Source: Thermodesulfobacteriota bacterium (GTDB lineage: Bacteria; Desulfobacterota_D; UBA1144; Nemesobacterales; UBA2774). From it: a DNA stretch of 64,000 nt. Numbering within the stretch: the stretch's first letter is position 1; every line of letters begins with the position of its first letter. Both the position numbers and the translations under genes were made by a program. Shown here in pieces: positions 33,607 to 41,909 of the stretch. The notes under the pieces are model-generated. The model did no database searches. It was not told the DNA's origin and was given only the letters and a program-made list of their open reading frames with translations. The stretch spans positions 62,001 through 126,000 of the forward strand of contig BQJP01000001.1 in assembly GCA_021604765.1 (NCBI GenBank), given 5' to 3'.

Positions 33607-33870
33607 TTAAGAGTTCCTTAGTTTTTGTACAACAAAGGAATCTGCGGCACTACTTGCTACATGAGTTCCAGAGCTCACTTTATTAGACTGTAGTCTTTGC
33701 ACTACTAGAGTGTCTGTGGAGCTTGATGCCACATAACCGCCCCTTAGGTTGTCGCTTACTTCTGTACTCTGTGCTGGTAGCTGAACGCCGAAAGCATTGA
33801 CCTCAGCTTGTGATATTGCTGGAATGCTAAGTCCTACTACTAATGCTCCTGCTAAAAGTAACTTTCTCAT
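33607..33870 (-). CDS. Small secreted FGV-family protein (copy C)
   Basis: 87 aa from the ATG at 33868-33870 (CAGGAGGCAGTAAA before it); a start at 33921 would read through the leader. Signal peptide RKLLLAGALVVGLSIPAISQ. The mature part is EVNAFGVQLP, EVSDNLRGGYVASSSTDTL, VVQRLQSNK, then a second copy of that core (THVASSAADSFVVQKLRNS). It has lost the C-terminal VFG end and instead has this internal duplication. The leader hairpin is GCAGCT-ACA-AGCTGC, and a perfect MarR-type palindrome lies 57 bases upstream. Confidence 0.8.
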   Translation of the reverse strand: MRKLLLAGALVVGLSIPAISQAEVNAFGVQLPAQSTEVSDNLRGGYVASSSTDTLVVQRLQSNKVSSGTHVASSAADSFVVQKLRNS

Positions 33871-33926
33871 TTTACTGCCTCCTGTTTTAGCAGCTTGTAG
33901 CTGCCATTTTTTTGTTTTCACTAATT

Positions 33927-33944
33927 TAGTTGCATTTGCAACTA
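33927..33944 (-). promoter_or_regulatory. MarR-type palindromic operator of secreted proteins C and B
   Basis: TAGTTGCA-TT-TGCAACTA, perfect arms. Promoter-side conservation (CTAAATTAGTGAA) matches that of copies A and D. No such site lies before copy B, consistent with an operon C then B. Confidence 0.82.
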
Positions 33945-34036
33945 CAAAGGATGCAAGAATTTTGAAAAAGTTTATAACTTTTATTTAAAGCATATGTATG
34001 ATCCCAGATATAAACAGAAAACGAGCGGGCTAATAC

Positions 34037-34449
34037 CTACCTGGCTTCGGCCCTTTGCGGAATAATATTATTGGTGCCTGAGAGATCTATAACTCTTGCA
34101 GCAGCTCTTATTCTTGCGCTATTTCCGAAGGTTCTGAATTTGCAGAAAAATTCAGTCCCAGGTGGTAAATTGCCATCTATAATGGATGTTCTGTTGGGTA
34201 GTACATTAAGTTCGGCAGAGAAAAATACTGCACCATTAGCAATTAATTGAACATCCACTCTAATACTATTGTTGCTTCTATTTGAGACAGCACATTCCGC
34301 CAGTTGATCAGAGTTGCCAATAACTAGCGCTGAAGTGGCTAGTCTATTTGACCCTTGTGCCCAGGCATCAATCCCTAAAGGAACTAACACAAAAATTACT
34401 AAACTGAAAAAAAAAATACAAACCTTTTGTTTATTAGATTACCGCGCAT
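34037..34449 (-). CDS. Secreted protein interrupted by a T10 run (frameshift or slippage)
   Basis: The mature frame (ATSALVIGNSDQLAECAVSN, later FFCKFRTFGNSARIRAAARV) is open from a GTG at 34390. Yet the strong start is an ATG at 34447-34449, preceded by AAGGAGG at 8 bases, giving MRGNLINKRFVFFF. These two frames are out of register by one base. They meet at a run of ten T (34107... on the minus strand, bases 34407-34416). One extra T would give a normal signal peptide MRGNLINKRFVFFFFSLVIF ending DAWAQ. So the gene is either phase-varied by slippage, dependent on transcriptional slippage, broken, or affected by a sequencing error. Function unknown. Confidence 0.6.
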
Positions 34450-34562
34450 CTTGTAAACCTCCTTAGGTTTTTTTACATTATAAACCAAATAATGAATGTA
34501 TCGCAAGATATGAAAAAATCTTAAATTTATAGGTAATCTTAGAATTTAAAAATAACTAGGAA

Positions 34563-34880
34563 TCAATGTTTTAAAGCTTGATTTTGGTCAGTATTAGTTA
34601 AGTTTGGTTCTTTTTGAGTAATTTCAATCTCATCATTATCTCGTTGAGTGAACTCGTAATTTTTTTGAAAAAATCTGTCGGCAAAGATTTTTATTTTTTC
34701 TTCTGATGTCTTAATTATAATTTTTGCAATTACATTGTCCTCTCTGACTTCTAGAGGTTTGAGGGTACAAGCATGCTGTTTCTCAAAAAGTTTCGATATA
34801 TAGGAATTCAGCTTAGTTGTGTATTCAATTATTTCATCTCTTGGGATAGAGATCGCAAAAAAGTAGGTTTTTTCAGTCAT
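34563..34880 (-). CDS. Hypothetical protein, possibly leaderless
   Basis: 105 aa, soluble, Lys/Glu-rich, with alternating strand and helix patterns (TYFFAISIPRDEIIEYTTKL, VIAKIIIKTSEEKIKIFADR). No family recognised. No Shine-Dalgarno is present. A TATAAT lies 8 bases before the ATG (34889-34894), which would place transcription start at or just before the start codon, as in leaderless messages. Confidence 0.55.
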   Translation of the reverse strand: MTEKTYFFAISIPRDEIIEYTTKLNSYISKLFEKQHACTLKPLEVREDNVIAKIIIKTSEEKIKIFADRFFQKNYEFTQRDNDEIEITQKEPNLTNTDQNQALKH

Positions 34881-34962
34881 GTCTAATTATTATAATGTTT
34901 TTAGAAAAATTTTCATTTTTACTGTAACATACTAAAAATCAACAACTCCATTAGGAATATAA

Positions 34963-35469
34963 ATGACATCACGCGAAGAGCTTATTAAAGAATGGGATAT
35001 TCAAAAAGACAAATGGGGTCTCTCTGATTGGGAGCTTAGCTTCTCGAACCAAAAGAGACATCTGGGTTACTGTCGACCCCGTAAGAAGATTATCTCTATA
35101 TCACAGGCTTTTATGAAGAACAACCCATTTCCCGTAATAAAAGATACACTGCTCCACGAGATTGCGCATGCACTACACTTTCTAGAAACGGGGAAGACTA
35201 ATCATAATAATGGTTGGAAGAAGTTTGCCCTTAAAGTTGGATGTGAGCCCAAACGCTGCGCGACAGGGGAGGGGCTAAATATGCCTAAAGGCAACTATGT
35301 TGGAGTTTGCCCTGTATGCGGAAAGGAAACACATTTTTACAGACGAATTAGGAGAAGCTACTCTTGTAGCCACTGTACTAATAAATATGATTCAAAGTAT
35401 AAACTCGAGATAACGACTTTTGCCGAGTATTCAACAAATCATAGAGTGAAATTTGAATCTCAGGACTGA
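34963..35469 (+). CDS. SprT-like zinc metalloprotease domain protein
   Basis: 168 aa. A gluzincin-like HExxH motif (TLLHEIAHALHF, about residues 63-74) with a following His in NHNNGWKKFA, then a C-terminal zinc ribbon (CPVCGKE and CSHCTNKY). Bacterial SprT-like proteins resemble the DNA-protein crosslink protease SPRTN; the role in bacteria is not settled. No Shine-Dalgarno is visible before the ATG. Confidence 0.88.
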   Translation: MTSREELIKEWDIQKDKWGLSDWELSFSNQKRHLGYCRPRKKIISISQAFMKNNPFPVIKDTLLHEIAHALHFLETGKTNHNNGWKKFALKVGCEPKRCATGEGLNMPKGNYVGVCPVCGKETHFYRRIRRSYSCSHCTNKYDSKYKLEITTFAEYSTNHRVKFESQD

Positions 35470-35556
35470 AACTTTTATATTTATATAGCATCAAATATTT
35501 ATAAACTGAACACATTATTGAATAATTAACTTTTCCAGTTCTGAGGAGGAAGGAAA

Positions 35557-36693
35557 ATGGATGGATTTCATAGATTATTTTCAAGATTCGGCATTTGTTA
35601 TTTCCTAATAGCGGCCTCATTCATGCTTCCCAATCTAGGTTTCGCCGCTACTGTGACAATTGACATGGAAGTACCCTTTGATGGAATAGCTCACATTGCA
35701 GACGGTGGATTTGTTACACCGGATGTGATATCTTCCAGCCTACTGTCAACGGATCAAAATTTAACAAATCTTTTAGATAATAATCCAAACACTTTTTATC
35801 AACCTGCAGCCGGATCTAATCCCGGTGCAATAGGAAGTGATGTGCTTCTAGATTTTGATTTTCCTCCAATACCTGATAATGCCACAATAGAGAGCGTTAC
35901 ACTCAGAGTCGGTATAAGTTCAGATACTACGGATGACCCATTCTTGAGAGGGTTTTTCTTTGCTGCTTACAGCCGTCTGGATTTAACAACTTATCTTAAT
36001 GTAGATCTTGGTCCAGGCATTGTAGGTGGATTTCTTGTATCTCCTCAGACCCCTGTCTTTGTTTTTCCTCCTCTATTGGTAGTACAGGTCCCTCGCGGCA
36101 CAGTTTTTGAGATGGATCTTGCTCCCGAAGAACTAACTCTGGATAATGTTCGTAATCTAAGCGTTTCAGTTGCGGGTTTAAATGAAGCTCCATTGCTGTT
36201 TGATAGGACTACATTGGTAAATGCTACAGTTGTTTATAGTGTTCCCGATCCGCTTATTCTTTCTTTACTCCCTTTAACAGCTACAAACGAAGTAATTTCG
36301 CAGCCGGAGCACACCGTTACTGCAACGGTTGAAAGAGAAGGGGTTCCGGAAGAAGGAGTTTTGACAGATTTTAGAGTTACTTCAGGCCCAAATATCGGAC
36401 AAGTAAGTGATCCATTTAGTGGCGAATGTGTACCTGATGATTGTAGAACTGATTTAAATGGTCAAGTTTCCTGGACATACGAGACAAATAAGCAGATCGG
36501 AACTGACCTGATAGAGGCATCCACTTTTGATGAGGTAACATTTCAGGTTGTAGAATCAAACACGGTTGACAAGGTCTGGATACTTCCACCAAGTAATGTT
36601 CCAACACTATCGCAGTGGGGTCTAATAGCAATGGCGAGTATTCTCGGAATAGTTGCTTTAACAGTAATGAGAAGAAGGAAAGTTGTTGCTTAA
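35557..36693 (+). CDS. IPTL-CTERM secreted protein with Ig-like region
   Basis: 378 aa. Signal peptide to about residue 30 (PNLGFAA). Residues about 40-230 are beta-rich (TIDMEVPFDGIAHIADGG, NATIESVTLRVGISSDT). A bacterial Ig-like segment follows at about 240-340 (EHTVTATVEREGVPEEGVLT, and a DLNGQVSWTYETNKQIGTD unit). The tail is VPTLSQWGLIAMASILGIVA, then RRRK, an IPTL-CTERM signal. GAGGAGGAAGGAAA precedes the ATG. Predicted surface-exposed or released. Confidence 0.85.
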   Translation: MDGFHRLFSRFGICYFLIAASFMLPNLGFAATVTIDMEVPFDGIAHIADGGFVTPDVISSSLLSTDQNLTNLLDNNPNTFYQPAAGSNPGAIGSDVLLDFDFPPIPDNATIESVTLRVGISSDTTDDPFLRGFFFAAYSRLDLTTYLNVDLGPGIVGGFLVSPQTPVFVFPPLLVVQVPRGTVFEMDLAPEELTLDNVRNLSVSVAGLNEAPLLFDRTTLVNATVVYSVPDPLILSLLPLTATNEVISQPEHTVTATVEREGVPEEGVLTDFRVTSGPNIGQVSDPFSGECVPDDCRTDLNGQVSWTYETNKQIGTDLIEASTFDEVTFQVVESNTVDKVWILPPSNVPTLSQWGLIAMASILGIVALTVMRRRKVVA

Positions 36694-36717
36694 GTTGTAA
36701 TAGTAAAAAGATAAGAT

Positions 36718-38001
36718 TTATCCAAGCTTATTTTTATATGTCTCTTTTATTGTAAGCACTGCGATGAGAGATATAATCGAGCAAATAGATAGATAAATAC
36801 CCGGTGCGTTTATGCTTCCAGTGCTTGAGATTAAGTAAGAAGCAACCAGAGGGGCTGAACCACCAAAAACTGAAAACCCAATTACATTTCCCAATGATAT
36901 ACCACTCATTCTTACCCGTGTAGGGAATGACTCGACCATAAAGGGCGCAAAGGCTCCGGCAAATAGAACCATAAATAATCCACCACCCAACTGGACAATT
37001 ATTTTATGTATTAGATCATCGCCGGAGAATGTAGTGAATAGAAAAAAGCCAATCAAGATCATTCCTGAGCAACCCACTATTAGAGAGGGTTTTCTTCCTA
37101 CTCGGTCTGATAGATATGCGGATGCAGGGAATAGCAGAGTCACTATGCCAAGAATTATTGTGTTTATATTTAAAATTTGTGAAAGGGGCATGTCACCATA
37201 TCTGATACCAAATGTAATGATGTAGACGAATATCAGATAAAAGCTTACCGCGAACATAATTGTGGCCGAGAGCACTACAAGCACAGAACGCCAGTGTTTA
37301 ATAAGAGATTCTTTGACCGGAGATTTTGAGGCTTTTCCTGATTCAACTAAATTTCTAAATATTTCTGATTCTTCAATGATTTTTCTAAGAAAAAGTGCGG
37401 CTATTCCTGTTAATGCTCCGAGTAAAAATGGGATACGCCATCCCCATGAAATAAGATCTGGTTCTGACATAGAACTCGACACCAAACCGCATATAGCAGA
37501 GGCAAGCAGTATTCCTGTAGTAGTGCCAAAGAGTGACATACTACCATAAACCCCTCTTAAATTGGGTGGCGCAAGCTCTGTAAATAGAGATAATGTTGCA
37601 GAACGCTCTCCTCCGACAGAGAGTGCTTGGCCAATCCTAAGAATTATAAGAAGCACTGTTGCTGCAATTCCAATAGTTTCATAAGTGGGTAATAAGCCAA
37701 TTAGTACAGTCGGAAATGTCATCAAAACTACAGTCAGAATAAATGCGTTTTTTCTGCCGAACCTGTCTCCTATACTGCCTATTATCAATGATCCTAAAGG
37801 TCGGAAAAGGAAGCTAAGAGCAAATATCATAAACGTGGACAATATGGCGGTTGTTTCACTTGCAAAAGGGAAGAAGAGCTTTGAAAGTATTATTGCATAA
37901 AACCCAAATAGTGAGAAGTCATACCATTCCAGTATTATGGCAAGTGTGCTTGCAATAATAGTCTTCTTGTTGGGAAGCGCGTTTTGTTGAGTATCTGACA
38001 T
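36718..38001 (-). CDS. MFS transporter of the metabolite:H+ symporter (MHS) family
   Basis: 427 aa, 12 helices. TM1 carries the MHS signature ASTLAIILEWYDFSLFGFYA. The motif-A-like loop is IGDRFGRKNAFIL, and GRKPSLIVG is the second copy. MHS members import osmolytes or organic acids with protons (ProP, KgtP). No substrate evidence. It is convergent with the IPTL-CTERM gene, 24 bases apart. Confidence 0.9.
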   Translation of the reverse strand: MSDTQQNALPNKKTIIASTLAIILEWYDFSLFGFYAIILSKLFFPFASETTAILSTFMIFALSFLFRPLGSLIIGSIGDRFGRKNAFILTVVLMTFPTVLIGLLPTYETIGIAATVLLIILRIGQALSVGGERSATLSLFTELAPPNLRGVYGSMSLFGTTTGILLASAICGLVSSSMSEPDLISWGWRIPFLLGALTGIAALFLRKIIEESEIFRNLVESGKASKSPVKESLIKHWRSVLVVLSATIMFAVSFYLIFVYIITFGIRYGDMPLSQILNINTIILGIVTLLFPASAYLSDRVGRKPSLIVGCSGMILIGFFLFTTFSGDDLIHKIIVQLGGGLFMVLFAGAFAPFMVESFPTRVRMSGISLGNVIGFSVFGGSAPLVASYLISSTGSINAPGIYLSICSIISLIAVLTIKETYKNKLG

Positions 38002-38157
38002 AATTTAGGGCAGTGATTTTTAGCAACTGAGTATAGTAGTTTTATGGAATTAATGCAAAGGTACTATATATGGATTGTGTTTGGGTATAAAGATTTACTA
38101 TACGCTGACAAGCGTTAATTATAAGTTTAAAAAATAATAGATCGAGTCAATTGATCT

Positions 38158-38460
38158 CTATGATCTAACTTGTTCAACAAGCTGTAATACAAATTCTTCT
38201 CTCTCTTCTTCCGACATGCGAACAGAGCCTTTGTCTACTAAAATGGAGATCATCTCTAACGCGAATTCGACCCGGTCTTCCTTAGACAGCTTAGGGAGTA
38301 AAGTATCAAGACATTTAGGCATTAAACTGGCCATAATCTGAGGCATTCTGCCTCGACTAGTCTTTATGTTAGATGCCATAAGCCTTGGCATCATAGCCTC
38401 TATTGCAGTATCCTTTCTTTCCCTAGACATCCATTTTGATAATTCTTGGATCTCACTCAT
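38158..38460 (-). CDS. Hypothetical helical protein with Met/Arg-rich repeats
   Basis: 100 aa from the ATG that follows GAGGAGGCTTTAT; a start five codons upstream overlaps that site. Heptad-like helices contain IEAMMPRLMASNIKT, MPQIMASLMPKCLDTLLPKL and RVEFALEMISILVDK. The pattern of MPxLM units and the C-terminal EEEREEF suggest a cytosolic helical bundle. No family identified. It stands alone. Confidence 0.6.
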   Translation of the reverse strand: MSEIQELSKWMSRERKDTAIEAMMPRLMASNIKTSRGRMPQIMASLMPKCLDTLLPKLSKEDRVEFALEMISILVDKGSVRMSEEEREEFVLQLVEQVRS

Positions 38461-38694
38461 ATAAAGCCTCCTCACACAGAGTGTGCTTTAATGACGATTG
38501 TCCCCATCCTTCTCTTGCTAAGGGTTTATTACGGTTGTCGCAAAAAAACTAGTTCTGGCACCCCTACCTATATAATAGTATGCACTTTTTTGTGTTAAAA
38601 AGAAAGTGTTTTTTTCTTTAAAGAACTTTAGGCTTGATGTTGTAATAGAAATTATTCTAAGTGTCTTCAGTAGGTTAGGTGGGAATTGATAATC

Positions 38695-38737
38695 CCTAAG
38701 ACTATAAGGCTTGAGTCCCCTATAGTCTTAGGTTTTT
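38695..38737 (+). terminator. Plus-strand terminator without an upstream gene
   Basis: CCTAAGACTATA and TATAGTCTTAGG form a 12-bp stem, followed by TTTTTG on the plus strand. No plus-strand gene precedes it in 38476-38694. It may end the thaumatin-gene transcript in reverse (the minus side lacks a U-run) or stop an unannotated plus-strand RNA; TATAAT is at 38573-38578. Confidence 0.6.
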
Positions 38738-38744
38738 GCGTTAT

Positions 38745-40766
38745 CTACATCATATTTCTAAAGATTCGTCTCCAAATCACAATTGCTGGAATAAGCATTA
38801 ATATTAGAATTGAAGAAGATTGTCCTTTTGAGGAAAGCGAGCAGCCGCCGCTTCCATCCGAAGCGTCTAATCTGTCGGGAAGTCCATCACCATTTGAATC
38901 AACTATTGTAAGTGGAGTTCCTCCGAAATCAGGATCAAATATGTCCAGATATCCGTCGCCATTTGAGTCGGTCTTGTCATCAACAAGCCCATCCCCGTCA
39001 TTGTCTCCAATGCCTCCGCTTTCTTCAAAATCCGTTTTTCCATCGTTATCAGAGTCTATATCCAGGGTGTCTGGAATTCCGTCCCCATCTGTATCTGGAG
39101 CTATTAATGCTTGTCCACCTTCAGAAGGGTCTCCCACGTCTGCAAGTCCATCTCCGTCCTGATCAGTATTGTCATCTACCCGTCCGTTAAAGTCCTGATC
39201 AAGCGCTACTCCCCCTGCTTCAACCAGATCCGGCACTCCATCATTATCAGAATCTAGGTCGAACTCGTTAGTGACTCCGTCTGAGTCGAGATCTATGCCA
39301 ATTACTTTTCCTGAGGTTGTAACTTCTTCGTCTATAATATCAATTTCCTCACTGTTCGTGATTCCGTCATTGTCTAGATCTGTATCACTATCATTACAAA
39401 TACCATCCCCGTCGCTGTTTATACAACAAAAGTTGATTGTGTAATTAGTAACACTGCCTGTTTTAGCCTGGCAAGCAAATAGCTTAATTGCATCATCAAA
39501 CGGAAATGCGTAGGCAGTTGGGCTTGCATCATTGAATACTGAGAATACAGGTTGCGCATTAGATCCCCAGTTTGAGTTGTTTCCCGCTACACATGCTCCA
39601 TCCGGAGCAGCGTTTGGAAACCCTGGGGCCCAGTTGGGGCATCCGCAGCAGTTGGCATCAGTAGTCCCGGTTGTAAAGCAGGAGCCGGCATTCACACCAG
39701 TACATGCCCAGAGTTGTTCATTAGTTGTGTTTCCTACAGTAGTGTCGCAATCTGCGCCTAATACAGTTCCTGAGGTATCTTCACAATATCCAGAAGTTGT
39801 TCCACAGTTGAAAGTATAAGGAGGTCCACAGTCACCATCGGCGCTGCATGATTTTCTGCAAAACTTTTGTGGCGCAAAGCATCCTACATATGTAGTTCCC
39901 TGATTTTGATCGTTTGTTAGCTGCATATCTGCAGGGCAGTTAGATTGAGATATTGCCAATTCTGAACTACCTCCCCAAGTCGAAGGGGATAAGGTTGATT
40001 GAGTTAAGCCCTCAGGGGCGCAACCTTTTGAATCCGTGCAGCCTGGGCTTCCACAAAAGAAAGGATTAACGCACATCTTCATATTAGGGTCACATTTCCA
40101 CTTATAGCCAAAGCCAAAAAGCGGGTAACAGTCTGAGTCTTGAGAACAAGTCGAATTATTTTTTCCTGGAAGGTTTCCAGTAAAGATACAGTTTCCATTA
40201 TTAGTGCAGTCGTATGTGCTTGGGTCAGGAATCATATCAACAGAAATATTCCCACCATCAACCATGCTTACGTCATAGCTGTCTTGTCCGTTTTGTACGA
40301 AAGTAATTTCCGCAAGTGTCGCAGGGGGTAGTCCGGTATTTACACAGTCTAGAGCGAAATCTCCACCTGAGTTAGTACAGCCCCCAGTGTCGCAGCAATT
40401 GGCAATAGTGTACTCAACGCCATTTACTGTTACTTTTTGACTATCACATGTGCCTGTTGTATTAAAGTTGCACCCGGTTCTTGCCCAGAACCTTCCGCTG
40501 TTGTAACTAAGTGGAACTAGAACTGTTGCCGACTGGCCTTTTGTCATCTCCCAGCCGCCTAAAGTTGTTTGACTTACACCACCCACGGATACTGATTGTA
40601 CAGGAGGAACTGCTCCCACATGTATGGTGTCTGAACAATTGTTGTTAATAGTTATTGTGTGCGTGGATTGCGCGAAAGCAGTATTGCTTTGTGCGTTCAT
40701 AAGCATTGGCATGAATGAAGCGAGAAACAATAAAGAAAATAGCTTGGTAACAGTTTTGAATTTCAT
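38745..40766 (-). CDS. Thaumatin-like protein with thrombospondin-3 calcium repeats and a GGC sorting tail
   Basis: 673 aa. Signal peptide to about residue 33. A thaumatin-family fold spans about 35-440: THTITINNNCSDTIHVGAVP, GRFWARTGCNF, NCCDTGGC, TLAEITFVQNGQDSYDVSMV, PDMQL-type cores and many cysteines. Residues about 450-640 are calcium-binding DxDxDGxxD units (DSDGDGICNDSDTDLDNDGI). The end is SGGCSLSSKGQSSSILILML, hydrophobic, then WRRIFR. This resembles Gly-Gly/Cys CTERM signals (GlyGly-, MYXO- or JDVT-CTERM type), unlike the IPTL tails elsewhere. Predicted large surface protein. Confidence 0.8.
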   Translation of the reverse strand: MKFKTVTKLFSLLFLASFMPMLMNAQSNTAFAQSTHTITINNNCSDTIHVGAVPPVQSVSVGGVSQTTLGGWEMTKGQSATVLVPLSYNSGRFWARTGCNFNTTGTCDSQKVTVNGVEYTIANCCDTGGCTNSGGDFALDCVNTGLPPATLAEITFVQNGQDSYDVSMVDGGNISVDMIPDPSTYDCTNNGNCIFTGNLPGKNNSTCSQDSDCYPLFGFGYKWKCDPNMKMCVNPFFCGSPGCTDSKGCAPEGLTQSTLSPSTWGGSSELAISQSNCPADMQLTNDQNQGTTYVGCFAPQKFCRKSCSADGDCGPPYTFNCGTTSGYCEDTSGTVLGADCDTTVGNTTNEQLWACTGVNAGSCFTTGTTDANCCGCPNWAPGFPNAAPDGACVAGNNSNWGSNAQPVFSVFNDASPTAYAFPFDDAIKLFACQAKTGSVTNYTINFCCINSDGDGICNDSDTDLDNDGITNSEEIDIIDEEVTTSGKVIGIDLDSDGVTNEFDLDSDNDGVPDLVEAGGVALDQDFNGRVDDNTDQDGDGLADVGDPSEGGQALIAPDTDGDGIPDTLDIDSDNDGKTDFEESGGIGDNDGDGLVDDKTDSNGDGYLDIFDPDFGGTPLTIVDSNGDGLPDRLDASDGSGGCSLSSKGQSSSILILMLIPAIVIWRRIFRNMM

Positions 40767-40872
40767 TCGAATCCTCCTTTAAGTACCATCAAAATAATAT
40801 AATACCTTAATAATAAGTAGTACGTATGTAGAGGGTTTGGTGGATTGAATTAAAAAGACAGTATTTATTATA

Positions 40873-41844
40873 TTAGCTTGCTTGATTTATCGAAACGATA
40901 GACTGATACAACATTTCACGAACAAATATTTCTAATTCTTCAGATAGTCTAGAGACTTCGGTAATAGTAGGAAGATCTTTATCCTTATGTATTAATTTGC
41001 TTCTAACAGCATAACATTTTTTGAAAAAGTCAGAAGCAGATAGATTCATATATTTCTTCTCTCTTAGATATTTAGATGCTAATTCAGCACCTGATTGACT
41101 AATTGATTTCTTTTTTAGTTGACCAATGGATGATACCAACGATTGTTTTTCTTTTTCATCTAAATTTGATTTTTGGGTCAACTTAATTATTTCATCTATA
41201 TGTTTTCTGGCATTCTGTGATCTTCTTTCTTGATCTATTAATGCTTCTAGAGACATAATTCTAAGTAAAAATCTAATGTCTGAATTTTCTTGAAAAAAGG
41301 AGGAGTTATATGCTTCAATAGAAATAATTTGGTTCTCTGTTATTGAATAATTGTTTTCAATTATGTAATCAATATTCTTTTCTATATTTTTCATTTCTTC
41401 AATATCTGAGAAAATCAATACATCTTGTTTTCCTGATCTTGGTATATTAGAAAAATCAATTGTTTCCATAACCATAACACCGTGTATATCTTCAGTTGGA
41501 GCCTGCAAAGCAAGACCTTTTGAGATATATTTGTATTGTTTGGATGTATCTTTTGTTCGAAATACTCTTACTCCATAATCATGCCCTATACCTTGTAATG
41601 ATAGAGATATTTTGAATGCTTGTAAAAACGCATATCCACTTTGTCTAGCTTTTTCTTCAGATTCCCATCCAGAGCTTTTTAGGATGAATTCAGTTGACTT
41701 TCTAATACTCGTTTTAAGATTTTTAGATAGCAATTCTACATTCATATTGATACTGTCTAAATTAAATTTATAAACTTTTGATTCAATATCAAAACGCTGG
41801 TGGGGACTGATAATAAACTTTATTATAAAACTATAATCTGTCAT
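40873..41844 (-). CDS. ApeA-like HEPN-domain protein
   Basis: 323 aa from ATG 41842-41844; a TTG at 41892 is possible, and neither has a Shine-Dalgarno. The C-terminal half is an ApeA-like HEPN: RIMSLEALIDQE near 210-221, then an RxxxxH motif in YAVRSKLIHKDKDL (Arg281/His286), followed by helices to the end. HEPN domains are metal-independent RNases in many defence and toxin systems. The N-terminal region (about 1-190) is unrecognised and may sense or bind a target. It lies 65 bases downstream of its DUF3800-like partner. The pair is noticeably AT-rich relative to neighbours. Confidence 0.8.
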   Translation of the reverse strand: MTDYSFIIKFIISPHQRFDIESKVYKFNLDSINMNVELLSKNLKTSIRKSTEFILKSSGWESEEKARQSGYAFLQAFKISLSLQGIGHDYGVRVFRTKDTSKQYKYISKGLALQAPTEDIHGVMVMETIDFSNIPRSGKQDVLIFSDIEEMKNIEKNIDYIIENNYSITENQIISIEAYNSSFFQENSDIRFLLRIMSLEALIDQERRSQNARKHIDEIIKLTQKSNLDEKEKQSLVSSIGQLKKKSISQSGAELASKYLREKKYMNLSASDFFKKCYAVRSKLIHKDKDLPTITEVSRLSEELEIFVREMLYQSIVSINQAS

Positions 41845-41909
41845 TGTGATTTGTCTTAAAGTAACAAAAAACGAATAGGTTAAAATAGTCAATAAAGACT
41901 AAGACAACA

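Noticed and set aside
38554-38572. TGGCAC near 38556 as a sigma-54 promoter
   Set aside because: The -12 GC is missing (TATA at that position).
38686-39162. Plus-strand Ser/Pro-rich frame opposite the thaumatin protein
   Set aside because: Antisense shadow of the Asp-rich calcium repeats; no ribosome site or signal.
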